Assembly: GCA_030695415.1 (NCBI GenBank)
Contig: JAUYQZ010000002.1
Span: forward strand, 51,053-115,052
Direction of reading: 5' to 3'
DNA from: Hylemonella sp.
Lineage (GTDB): Bacteria; Pseudomonadota; Gammaproteobacteria; Burkholderiales; Burkholderiaceae_C
DNA: 64,000 bases
Part shown: in pieces, positions 27,377-35,327 of the stretch
Layout of the letters: each line of letters opens with the position of its first letter
Position numbering within the stretch: the stretch's first letter is position 1
The notes under the pieces: generated by a model
The model's database searches: none
The model's input: the letters and a program-made list of their open reading frames with translations, nothing else
Told to the model about the DNA's origin: nothing
Made by a program: the position numbers and the translations under genes

Positions 27377-28090
27377 ATGTCCGAAGTCGTACCCAGTCTG
27401 CACCAGCGCCGCCGTGCGCCCACCGACGCCGAGCTCGCGGGCATCCCCTGGCTGGCCCGGCTCACGCCCGAAGAGCGCCAGATCGCCGTGGCCGAACTGC
27501 AAATCAGCGAGGCCCTGGCTGGCGACTTGGTCTGCCGCATGGGGCGCCCGGTGACTTACTGGTTCGGCGTGGTCGACGGCCTACTGAAGATGAGCGGCGA
27601 GAACGCCGAGGGCCAGGCCATGACGTTCGCGGGCCTGCCGCCGGGCGGGTGGTTCGGCGAGGGCACCGTGCTCAAGCGCGAGGCTTACCGCTACAACGTG
27701 CAGACCTTGCGCCGCAGCTTGGTGGCCGGCCTGCCGGTGGACACCTTCCACCGCCTGCTGGACCAGTCCATCGGCTTCAACCGCTTCGTCATGAACCAGC
27801 TCAACGAGCGCCTGGGCCAGTTCATCGCCGCGCGCGAGATCGACCGCATGAACAACCCGGACCTGCGCGTGGCGCGCAGCCTGGCGGCCCTGTTCAACCC
27901 CGTGCTCTACCCGGGCGTGGGCGAGGTGCTGCGCATCACGCAGCAGGAACTGGCCTACCTGGTGGGCCTGTCACGCCAGCGCGTCAACGAAGCCCTGTCC
28001 AACCTCCAGACCCAGAACCTGATCCGCATCGAGTACGGCGGCCTGCGCGTGCTCGACCTGGAAGGCCTGCGCTCGCAACGCAACGTTTAA
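27377..28090 (+). CDS. Crp/Fnr-family transcriptional regulator
   Basis: Regulator of 237 residues. Residues about 25-140 form a cyclic-nucleotide-binding-type beta barrel (VCRMGRPVTYWFGVVDGLLKM, PPGGWFGEGTVLKREAYRYN). The C-terminal winged helix includes TQQELAYLVGLSRQRVNEAL. No Fnr-type N-terminal cysteine cluster is visible, so it is not an iron-sulfur oxygen sensor. Divergent to the CoA-ligase/ABC operon, it is the obvious candidate regulator; its effector might be cAMP or an acyl-CoA. Confidence 0.92.
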   Translation: MSEVVPSLHQRRRAPTDAELAGIPWLARLTPEERQIAVAELQISEALAGDLVCRMGRPVTYWFGVVDGLLKMSGENAEGQAMTFAGLPPGGWFGEGTVLKREAYRYNVQTLRRSLVAGLPVDTFHRLLDQSIGFNRFVMNQLNERLGQFIAAREIDRMNNPDLRVARSLAALFNPVLYPGVGEVLRITQQELAYLVGLSRQRVNEALSNLQTQNLIRIEYGGLRVLDLEGLRSQRNV

Positions 28091-30219
28091 AGCGGGACGT
28101 TCAGCCGCGCGCCCAGCGTCCAGTTGAAGCCGGGCGCCGGCTCGTAGAACTGGCTGCTGGCCTGGTTGACGATGACCGAGCCCACATAGCGCTGGTCGGT
28201 CACGTTGTCCAGCCGGCCATAGGCCGTCAGACTGCCCTTGCCGGCCACCGGCCAGCCATGGCTGGCCTTGAGGTTGAGCGTGGTGTAGCCATCGGCCTGC
28301 GTCGCGCTACGCGCCAAGGTGTCGTAGTTGGTGTCGTTGACATAGATGCGGCCCGCACTGACCACCTCCACGCCGGCCTGGGTATCGAGCAGCGGCTTGC
28401 GGCGAGCGTTGTCCATCGCCTGGGCCGTCCACAGCAGTTCGGTGAATACAAAGTACTGAGGAATGCCGGGCATCTTGTTGCCCGAATTGACAGTGTTCGT
28501 ACCGCTGGTGAAGGTCTGCGTGTACTGAGCGTCGATCGCCGAGGCCGACAGCATGGCCCGCCAGTTGGCGGTCAGCAGCCGGCGCGCGGCCAGCTCCCAG
28601 CCCACGCGCGAAGTGCCGGGCGCATTCTTGAAGGTCGAGATACCGCCGCTACTGCTGGCCACCACGATCTCGTCCGTGGTGTTGATCTGGAACACCGTGA
28701 CATCCACGCGCGAGCGCGCGTCCGGCGCCCACTTGGCGCCCGCCTCGTAATGCTGGCTGCTGGCGGCACTGAGCGAAGTGTTGAAAGCCGATGTCAGTGT
28801 GCTGGTCGAGGTGTAGGCCATCTCGGCCAGCGTCGGGGTTTCGAAGCCTTTGCCATAGTTGGCATAGACGTTCAGCGCATCGCTGGCGTGCCAGGTCACG
28901 CCCAGCACCGGGCTGGCCGCGCTGTAGGAAATATTGCCCGAGCCGTTGCCGTCAGTAGGCGTGATGTAGTAATCGTCACTGAGCATGCGCACCGTGCTGT
29001 AGCGCAGGCCGCCCGTCAGCGAGAACTTTTCCGATACGAGCGCCGTGGCCTGGGCGAACAAGTCGCTATTTTCGGCCTGGTTGTCCTCGCGACGCGTCGT
29101 TGTTGTCTTTTCACCCAGGGCCGCCACGCCACCCTGACGGTACTCGCGGGAGCGGTCGAAGTCATAGCCCACCACCCAACGAACCGGCGTGGCTGCGATA
29201 CGAGTCTGCTCGTTGTACTGCAGGCCCAGGCCGTAGTAGGTGCGGTTGAGACCGACCCACGTGTTCAATGCCTGGAACTGGAGGTTGTCACGAGTGCCAT
29301 AGTAGGCGCGTGCACTGACGGAACGATTCTCGTCAAGGGCATGCGTGAGCGTCGTTCCCACCTGGTTCTGTGACGTGATCTTGCGCACCCGCCGGGTGAC
29401 CGTATTGTTCCCCGCCTGCGTCGCATCTGTGGCCAGCTGCGTGGCCGTCAGGCCCGCCGGGTCTTGCGCCAGCGGCATGTCGAAATGGTTGAACACCAGG
29501 TTCACGCGCGTCTTCTCGTCCGGACCGAAACTCAGCTTGCCGTTGAACTGTTTGCGCTCGGTGGCACTGTTGTCGCGGAAACCGCTGGAATTGAACGTGC
29601 TGTAGTCAGCCACCAAGCCTACGTTGCCTATCGTGTCGCCGAACTGCCAGACACTGCGGCGCATGCCATAGGAGCCCGTGTAGTACTGCACGTCAGCCTC
29701 CGGCGCCTTGGGCGCCTCCCGCGTGAAAGCCTGGATCACGCCGCCGGCCGAGTTGCCGTACATCAGCGCCAGCGGCCCGCGCAGCACCTCGATGCGCTCG
29801 GTCGACGTCAGCGCCACCGACGAGCCCTGCCCCTGCCCGTCGGGCGTGGTGGCCGGGATGCCGTCGATCAGCAGGCGGATGCCGCGGATGCCGAAGGCCG
29901 AACGCGCGCCGAAGCCACGAATGGAGATCTGCAGGTCCTGCGCGTAGTTCTGCCGGTTCAGGATGGTCAGGCCGGGCACGCGGTTGAGCGTCTCCGACAG
30001 GTTGACCTGCGGGCCCGCGTTCTGGATGGTTTCGCGGTCCACCGACTCGATGGCGGCCGGCGCGTCGAAGCTGCGCTGCTGCGCGCGCGAAGCGGAAATC
30101 ACCACGTTCTCCAGCGTTTGCGCCCAGACCGGCGCAGCGCCCAGACCGGCCACAAGCAGCGTCAACATCGTACGTGCCGGTCGCTGGCGGATATCTCTTG
30201 TTTGTTTCATGTCTCTCAT
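28087..30219 (-). CDS. pqqU: TonB-dependent receptor resembling PqqU (YncD), probable PQQ importer
   Basis: Outer-membrane receptor of 710 residues with signal peptide (cleavage near residue 33) and a plug followed by a beta barrel. The plug stretch LSETLNRVPGLTILNRQNYA, the following QDLQISIRGFGARSAFGIRG and DGIPATTPDGQGQ closely resemble E. coli YncD, the TonB receptor renamed PqqU because it imports pyrroloquinoline quinone. The C-terminal YVGSVIVNQASSQFYEPAPG also matches. It lies next to two quinoprotein-type dehydrogenases and cytochromes, which fits cofactor import. It converges with and overlaps the regulator gene by 4 bp. ATG 30210 is an alternative start. Confidence 0.85.
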   Translation of the reverse strand: MRDMKQTRDIRQRPARTMLTLLVAGLGAAPVWAQTLENVVISASRAQQRSFDAPAAIESVDRETIQNAGPQVNLSETLNRVPGLTILNRQNYAQDLQISIRGFGARSAFGIRGIRLLIDGIPATTPDGQGQGSSVALTSTERIEVLRGPLALMYGNSAGGVIQAFTREAPKAPEADVQYYTGSYGMRRSVWQFGDTIGNVGLVADYSTFNSSGFRDNSATERKQFNGKLSFGPDEKTRVNLVFNHFDMPLAQDPAGLTATQLATDATQAGNNTVTRRVRKITSQNQVGTTLTHALDENRSVSARAYYGTRDNLQFQALNTWVGLNRTYYGLGLQYNEQTRIAATPVRWVVGYDFDRSREYRQGGVAALGEKTTTTRREDNQAENSDLFAQATALVSEKFSLTGGLRYSTVRMLSDDYYITPTDGNGSGNISYSAASPVLGVTWHASDALNVYANYGKGFETPTLAEMAYTSTSTLTSAFNTSLSAASSQHYEAGAKWAPDARSRVDVTVFQINTTDEIVVASSSGGISTFKNAPGTSRVGWELAARRLLTANWRAMLSASAIDAQYTQTFTSGTNTVNSGNKMPGIPQYFVFTELLWTAQAMDNARRKPLLDTQAGVEVVSAGRIYVNDTNYDTLARSATQADGYTTLNLKASHGWPVAGKGSLTAYGRLDNVTDQRYVGSVIVNQASSQFYEPAPGFNWTLGARLNVPL

Positions 30220-30231
30220 CGTTTCTTGCTT

Positions 30232-30543
30232 CTAGTCCCCGACCCGCAACGGGATCGATGCGTACCACTGCGCCAGGTCGTCGATGTCCTGATTGCTCAG
30301 GGTTTTGGCGATCACGCCCATGACCTCATGCGGGCGCTTGCCGCTGCGGTAGTTGCGCAGCTGCTCCACCAGGTAGATCTCGGGTTGGCCCGCCAGGTGC
30401 GGCGCGTTGGGCTGCGTGGACAGGCCCTGCGGGCCGTGGCAGACGGCACACGCCGTGGCCGCTCGCAGCTTGCCGGCAGCCGCGTCGGCCTGCGCTGCAG
30501 CCGACAGCGCAAACAGCACCCCTCCCAGGATGAACTTGTTCAT
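30232..30543 (-). CDS. Small periplasmic class I c-type cytochrome
   Basis: A 103-residue protein with signal peptide (cleavage near AAAQA) and one haem-binding motif CAVCH at 32-36. The likely distal ligand methionine is in HEVMGVIAKTLSNQDID. GAGGAG precedes ATG 30543. It is 12 bp upstream of the PqqU-like gene and downstream of the dehydrogenase gene, with a terminator between dehydrogenase and cytochrome. It is a plausible electron acceptor for the neighbouring quinoproteins. Confidence 0.92.
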   Translation of the reverse strand: MNKFILGGVLFALSAAAQADAAAGKLRAATACAVCHGPQGLSTQPNAPHLAGQPEIYLVEQLRNYRSGKRPHEVMGVIAKTLSNQDIDDLAQWYASIPLRVGD

Positions 30544-30560
30544 TCGAATTCTCCTCGCTC

Positions 30561-30589
30561 AAAAAAACGGAGATCGCAGCGATCTCCGT
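30561..30589 (-). terminator. Rho-independent terminator after the quinoprotein dehydrogenase gene
   Basis: On the minus strand ACGGAGATC-GCTGC-GATCTCCGT is followed by seven Ts. It lies 51 bp past the dehydrogenase stop and just before the cytochrome start, so cytochrome and pqqU expression needs read-through or a separate promoter. Confidence 0.85.
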
Positions 30590-30639
30590 CCGTCTCATGG
30601 CGTTGCACGGCACCGCCGTGCAACGCACTGGTGCCACGC

Positions 30640-31920
30640 TCAGTTGCTGTAGGTCACGCGATAGATCGCTCCCACGTAGTCATCCGAGATCAGCAGGGAG
30701 CCGTCCTTCATCGGCGCCACGTCCACCGGACGGCCCTTGTAGATGCCATTGGCATCCAGCCAGCCTTCGGCGAAGACCTCGGAGGCACCGGCCGTGCCGT
30801 CAGCTTTCACGGGCACGAAGTTGATCAGCGCGCCGCTGGCCTTGGTGCGGTTCCAGGAACCGTGGGCCGCGACAAAGATGCCACCCTGGTACTTGGCGGG
30901 GAACATCTTGCCGTTGTAGAAGGTCATGCCGAGTTGCGCCTGGTGGGCGGGGAACTCCGCCTGCGGCTTCGTCCAGCTCGCCGGCGCCTTCATGTCCTTG
31001 AGGTCAGGCGCAGCACCGGTGCCGGCGATCTGGGTGTTGTTGCCGTGGATGAAGGGGTAGCCGAAGTGCTCGCCACCCGCCTTGGTGATGCGGTTGAGCT
31101 CGCCCGGCGGGATGTCGTCACCCATGCCGTCGGTCTGGTTGTCGGTGAACCAGACCGTCTTGTCCTTCGGGTTGATGTCCATGCCCACCGAGTTGCGCAC
31201 ACCCACTGCAATCACCTCGCGTTTGGATCCGTCAAATGCATTCATACGCACCATGCCGCCGATGCCCAGCTTCTCGTACAGCGCCACCTTCTCCTTGGGC
31301 TGCACGTTGTAAGGCTGGCCCAGGGTGATGTGGAGCATGCCGTCGTCTGACACGCGGCAGGTGCGCGCGCCGTGGTTGTAGGACTCCTCCTCCTCGGGGA
31401 TCAGCTTGCCCTGCGCCACCACCTCGATCACCGCCACGTCCGGGCCTTCATAGAAGAACTCGGCGGCCGGGAAGTTGAGCACGCGGTTGTGTTCGGCCAC
31501 GATCAGGAAACCGTCCCTGGTCCAGCACACGCCGTTGGGCACCTTGAAGTTGAGCGAGGGCGCGAAGGCCTTCACCTCGTCGGCGGTGCCGTCGCCATTG
31601 CGGTCGGTCACGGCCCACACGCGCGTCTTGCGCGTGCCCACGAAGAGCATGTTGGTCGAAGGCGCGACCGCCATATGGCGCGCATCGGGCACCACGGCAT
31701 ACAACTCGATCTTGAAGCCCGGCGGCATCTTGACGTTCTTCAGATTGGCGCGGATCGCGTCGGCGTTGCGCCCTTCCTGGGGCACGACCGGAATGTTGAG
31801 GTCGGTGGTGGCGACCTTCATCTGTTTGAGGGTGGACAGGTTGTCCTTGCCCGCCTGGGCACTGGCCCCGGTGGCCAGGCCTGCCATCAGCATGGCAGCG
31901 ACAAATTGACTCGTCTTCAT
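30640..31920 (-). CDS. PQQ-dependent sorbosone/glucose dehydrogenase-like protein
   Basis: Periplasmic soluble beta-propeller protein of 426 residues, of the GSDH/sorbosone dehydrogenase group that oxidises sugars or alcohols with PQQ. The signal peptide is MKTSQFVAAMLMAGLATGASA. Key segments: LPPGFKIELY-like MPPGFKIELYAVVPDARHMA, GVRNSVGMDINPKDKTVWFT, DNQTDGMGDDIPPGELNRI and GRPVDVAPMKDGSLLISDD. AAGGAG precedes ATG 31920; the longer frame upstream is not protein-like. No haem motif is present, so electrons must pass to separate cytochromes. It is paralogous to the divergent gene at 32,229. Confidence 0.88.
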   Translation of the reverse strand: MKTSQFVAAMLMAGLATGASAQAGKDNLSTLKQMKVATTDLNIPVVPQEGRNADAIRANLKNVKMPPGFKIELYAVVPDARHMAVAPSTNMLFVGTRKTRVWAVTDRNGDGTADEVKAFAPSLNFKVPNGVCWTRDGFLIVAEHNRVLNFPAAEFFYEGPDVAVIEVVAQGKLIPEEEESYNHGARTCRVSDDGMLHITLGQPYNVQPKEKVALYEKLGIGGMVRMNAFDGSKREVIAVGVRNSVGMDINPKDKTVWFTDNQTDGMGDDIPPGELNRITKAGGEHFGYPFIHGNNTQIAGTGAAPDLKDMKAPASWTKPQAEFPAHQAQLGMTFYNGKMFPAKYQGGIFVAAHGSWNRTKASGALINFVPVKADGTAGASEVFAEGWLDANGIYKGRPVDVAPMKDGSLLISDDYVGAIYRVTYSN

Positions 31921-32228
31921 TTCTGCTCCTTGGTTGCTTAGGTTCTTTTCATTGTTCCAAAACGAATTTGGAACAGGCATTAAGCAAACCCTCAAACCAA
32001 ATTGCAAGTGGCGACCTCCTGCCCATGCGCGCAACGAGGGTAAGTCCCCGGATCGAGTGTCAATTTTTGAAGCACTCACAACGCGCCTGTTTCATCACCC
32101 GGTTCTTATGTCTTTGCGCCTGGGCGAATCGTATGTATACGTGGAAACCCTAGGGCCAGCACCCGCTTGCGGTACTAGCATCAGCTTCGGTCCCAGATAT
32201 AACAACACTCTCTATGGAGACATCCCCC
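31921..32228. promoter_or_regulatory. Divergent intergenic region between the two dehydrogenase-like genes
   Basis: These 308 bp are more AT-rich than the flanking genes. A dyad GTTCCAAA-ACGAA-TTTGGAAC lies at 31,954-31,974, 34 bp upstream of the minus-strand start, and could be an operator. GGAGA at 32,217-32,221 is the ribosome site of the plus-strand gene. I see no clear promoter hexamers. Confidence 0.5.
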
Positions 32229-33545
32229 ATGACCAGAAAAATTGCCCTGGCCGGCGCCGTGCTCGTCAGCCTGCTGACCGGCTGCGCCACCTCCGAGCCG
32301 CCCAAGCCCCAGGCCACGCCGGCCCAACCCGCGCCGCAAGTCGCGGCCGCCCAGCCTGCTGCTGCTGCACCCGCCCCGGCCCCGATGGCCGCTGCGATGC
32401 CGGCACCCCCGCCCCCGCCCGCCTGGCAGCAAGGTCGCCCGTCCACCATGGCCGACTCCAAGCTGGCCCCGGTGCCCGGCAAGAACACGGTGACGCCTGC
32501 CTCGGAAATCCCCTTGGACAAGCTCAAGCTGCCGCCGGGCTTCAAGATCGAAGTCTGGTCCACCGGCACGCCGGGCATTCGCGCCATGTCGCGCGGCGCC
32601 AGCGGCAAGGTCTACGCCGGCACGCGCGGCCTGGGCCGCGTCTACGAGATCAGCGACAACGGCAAGGAACGCACCAGCCGCGTGGTGGTCGACAAGCTCG
32701 CCCAACCGGCCGTGGCCATCCACAAGGGCAACCTGTACGTGATGGCCATCGACAAGGTCCTGCGTTTTGACGGCATCGAGAAGAACCCCGGCGTGGCGCC
32801 GGTTGACATGACCGCCGCCTTCAAGCTGCCCCCGCTGCAGCACCACAACTGGAAGTACCTGCGCTTCGGTCCGGACGGCAAGCTCTACGTACCCTTTGGC
32901 GCACCCTGCAACATCTGCGCCCTGCCTACGGACGAATACGCCCAGATCCGCCGCTACAACGCCGATGGCACGGGCATGGAGGTCATCGCCACCGGCGTGC
33001 GCAATACCGTGGGCTTCGATTTCCACCCCGTCACCAAGGAACTCTGGTTCACCGACCACGGCCGCGACTGGATGGGCGACGACGGCCCGGAAGACGAGCT
33101 CAACCGCCTGGGCAAGAAGGGCCAGTTCTTCGGTTTTCCGTCCTGCCATGCCAACGGCATTGCCGACCCGGACATCAAGAAGGATGACCCCTGCAAGGGC
33201 GTGACCCTGCCGGTGCGCACCATGGGCCCGCACGCCGCCGTCATGGGCCTGCATTTCTACACTGGCAAGATGTTCCCGGCCAAGTACAAGAACGTGGCCT
33301 TCGTCGCACGCAAGGGTTCGTGGAACCGTACCACCAAGACGGGATATGACGTGGTCACGGTCAACGCCGATGCCAAGGGCCGCAACCCGACGATGACGCC
33401 GTTCATCACCGGCTTTGCCGACCCGGCCGCCAACACCTTCTGGGGTCGTCCGACCTACCTCCTGCAGATGCCTGATGGCTCGCTGCTGCTCTCCGACGAG
33501 CAACTGGGCGCGGTCTACCGCATCTCGTACAGCGGCAAGAAGTAA
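32229..33545 (+). CDS. Lipoprotein PQQ-dependent sugar dehydrogenase-like protein
   Basis: A 438-residue beta-propeller protein related to the 30,640 gene. It begins with a lipoprotein signal: LLTGC with Cys19. A proline/alanine-rich tether follows to about residue 75, so the catalytic domain is probably held on a membrane facing the periplasm. Propeller text: LPPGFKIEVWSTGTPGIRAM, GVRNTVGFDFHPVTKELWFT, DHGRDWMGDDGPEDELNRL and PTYLLQMPDGSLLLSDEQ. Extra cysteines (APCNICALP, PSCHANG, DDPCKG) may form disulfides. Start ATG 32229 has GGAGA at 8 nt; ATG 32214 is an alternative. Confidence 0.88.
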   Translation: MTRKIALAGAVLVSLLTGCATSEPPKPQATPAQPAPQVAAAQPAAAAPAPAPMAAAMPAPPPPPAWQQGRPSTMADSKLAPVPGKNTVTPASEIPLDKLKLPPGFKIEVWSTGTPGIRAMSRGASGKVYAGTRGLGRVYEISDNGKERTSRVVVDKLAQPAVAIHKGNLYVMAIDKVLRFDGIEKNPGVAPVDMTAAFKLPPLQHHNWKYLRFGPDGKLYVPFGAPCNICALPTDEYAQIRRYNADGTGMEVIATGVRNTVGFDFHPVTKELWFTDHGRDWMGDDGPEDELNRLGKKGQFFGFPSCHANGIADPDIKKDDPCKGVTLPVRTMGPHAAVMGLHFYTGKMFPAKYKNVAFVARKGSWNRTTKTGYDVVTVNADAKGRNPTMTPFITGFADPAANTFWGRPTYLLQMPDGSLLLSDEQLGAVYRISYSGKK

Positions 33546-33565
33546 GACCCCGGTCTGACCCGGCA

Positions 33566-33602
33566 AGCAGGGCCACTGGCAACAGCGGCCCTGCTTTTTT
33601 TT
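33566..33602 (+). terminator. Rho-independent terminator
   Basis: AGCAGGGCC and GGCCCTGCT form a 9-bp stem around a 12-nt loop, followed by eight or more Ts. It lies 20 bp after the lipoprotein dehydrogenase stop. Confidence 0.92.
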
Positions 33603-33628
33603 AGGGCGACCAAACCACCGCCGACACC

Positions 33629-34204
33629 ATGCGCTTCATCCACCTCCTCCTACCCGCCCTGGCCCTCCTGTTGGCCATCTCCGCTCAGGCCCAGCAACCG
33701 CCCCGGCTCGAACTCTGCGCGGCCTGCCACGGGCCACAGGGCAATTCGCAGAACCCGCAGATCCCCTCGCTGGCCGGGCAGCCGAAGATCTTCATGGAGA
33801 ACCAGCTCGTGCTGATCCGCGAAGGCCTGCGCGACATCCCGCCCATGAAAGGCACGCTCGACGGCCTGAAGGACACCGACCTCATCGTGCTGGCCAAGTA
33901 CTTCTCGGAGCAGACGCCCGTGCCACTGGCCGGCCCGGTCGACGCGGCCCGCTACGAGCGTGGCAAAGCGCTGGCGCGGGGCATGCTGTGCGGCACCTGC
34001 CACCTGCCGGACTACCAGGGGCGCGAGCAGATGCCGCGCCTGGCCGGCCAGCACGAACGCTTCCTGCGCGAGGTCATGGAGGAATACCGCGACAAGCCCG
34101 GGCCCGGGCGCGACACAGTGATGACCAATGCGCTGGGCGGCCTGAACAACCAGCATCTGGACGACCTGGCGCATTTCCTGGCGCACTTCGGCAAACAGCC
34201 CTGA
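33629..34204 (+). CDS. Periplasmic di-haem cytochrome c (c4-like)
   Basis: A 191-residue exported protein with two class I cytochrome domains. The signal peptide ends near ISAQA. Haem motifs are CAACH (30-34) and CGTCH (121-125), with candidate methionine ligands in IPPMKGTLDG and TVMTNALGG. The arrangement resembles cytochrome c4. It sits downstream of the lipoprotein dehydrogenase but after a terminator, so it may have its own promoter. A role in carrying electrons from the quinoproteins to an oxidase is inferred from location. Confidence 0.92.
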   Translation: MRFIHLLLPALALLLAISAQAQQPPRLELCAACHGPQGNSQNPQIPSLAGQPKIFMENQLVLIREGLRDIPPMKGTLDGLKDTDLIVLAKYFSEQTPVPLAGPVDAARYERGKALARGMLCGTCHLPDYQGREQMPRLAGQHERFLREVMEEYRDKPGPGRDTVMTNALGGLNNQHLDDLAHFLAHFGKQP

Positions 34205-34212
34205 GCGGTTTC

Positions 34213-34291
34213 CGTTCGCGCTGAGCCTGTCGAAACGCACCCGACGTCCATCCTGCCCTTGTGGAAGCCTTCGACGGGCTCAGGCCGAACG
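34213..34291. repeat. Inverted repeat of the CTGTCGAA/TTCGAC type (second copy)
   Basis: Arms at 34,213-34,234 (CGTTCGCGCTGAGCCTGTCG...) and 34,269-34,291 (CTTCGACGGGCTCAGGCCGA...), same family as 15,671-15,736, filling the gap between the cytochrome and pseudouridine synthase genes. Confidence 0.8.
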
Positions 34292-34322
34292 CAGAAGTGA
34301 GGCGACCTAAAATGGACCACCC

Positions 34323-35228
34323 ATGAAAGACGACCTCCCCCCCAGCAAAACCACCGGCCCCCTGCGCCGCGCCCCGCGCCCCGAAGGTGCGGCCGCACCC
34401 CAAGCCGGCGGCGCAGCCGCCACCAGCCGCATCAACAAGCGCATGGCCGAGCTCGGCCTGTGCTCGCGCCGCGAGGCCGACGCCTGGGTCGAGAACGGCT
34501 GGGTCAAGGTCAACGGCAAGGTGGCCGAGATGGGCCAGCAGGTCACGCCCAGCGACCGCATCGAGGTCGACAAGCAGGCGCAGAACCAGCAGGCCACGCA
34601 AGTCACCATCCTGCTCAACAAGCCCATCGGCTACGTCAGCGGCCAGGCTGAGGACGGGCACGAACCCGCCGTGGTGCTGGTGCAGCCGCAGAACCGCTGG
34701 CGCGACGACAACGCCCGTTTCTTCTTCAACGGCGCGCAATTGCGCGGCCTCGCACCAGCCGGCCGGCTCGACATCGACTCCACCGGCCTGCTCGTCCTCA
34801 CGCAGGACGGCCGCGTGGCGCGCCAGTTGATCGGCGAAGACTCGGTGATGGAGAAAGAGTATTTGGTGCGCGTGGTCTACCTGGGCACACCCGCCGCCGA
34901 CGCGGCGCCCACGCAGCTCACCCGCATCGACGACGACGACCCCATCTCCACCAATGTGCAGGCCGTCTTCCCAGCGGCCATGCTGGCCAGACTACGGCAT
35001 GGCCTGAGCCTGGACGGTCAGGCCCTCAAGCCCGCCCGGGTGGACTGGGAAAACCCCGAGCAACTGCGCTTCGTGCTGACCGAAGGCAAGAAGCGCCAGA
35101 TCCGCCGTATGTGCGAACTGGTGGGCCTGAAAGTGGTGGGCCTCAAACGCGTGCGTATTGGCCGGGTGATGCTGGGCCAATTGCCCGTGGGCCAGTGGCG
35201 GTATCTGGCGCCGCACGAGAAGTTCTGA
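34323..35228 (+). CDS. rluF: 23S rRNA pseudouridine synthase (RluF/RluB family)
   Basis: RNA-modifying enzyme of 301 residues. A disordered N-terminus of about 33 residues is followed by an S4 RNA-binding domain (INKRMAELGLCSRREADAWV) and the RsuA-family catalytic domain. The catalytic Asp is D150 in GRLDIDSTGLLVLTQDGRVA. EKEYLVRV and EGKKRQIRRMCELVGLKVVG followed by LKRVRIG favour the RluF group (23S U2604); RluB is the alternative. Confidence 0.88.
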   Translation: MKDDLPPSKTTGPLRRAPRPEGAAAPQAGGAAATSRINKRMAELGLCSRREADAWVENGWVKVNGKVAEMGQQVTPSDRIEVDKQAQNQQATQVTILLNKPIGYVSGQAEDGHEPAVVLVQPQNRWRDDNARFFFNGAQLRGLAPAGRLDIDSTGLLVLTQDGRVARQLIGEDSVMEKEYLVRVVYLGTPAADAAPTQLTRIDDDDPISTNVQAVFPAAMLARLRHGLSLDGQALKPARVDWENPEQLRFVLTEGKKRQIRRMCELVGLKVVGLKRVRIGRVMLGQLPVGQWRYLAPHEKF

Positions 35229-35327
35229 GTTTGCCTGCAGGCTCTTGAAACCCCGGGCTCCCGCCCATAATTCCCGTCTTCGCCGGCTCGCCCGGCACCC
35301 CCTGTCTTTTTACCGTTGTCTGATCCC

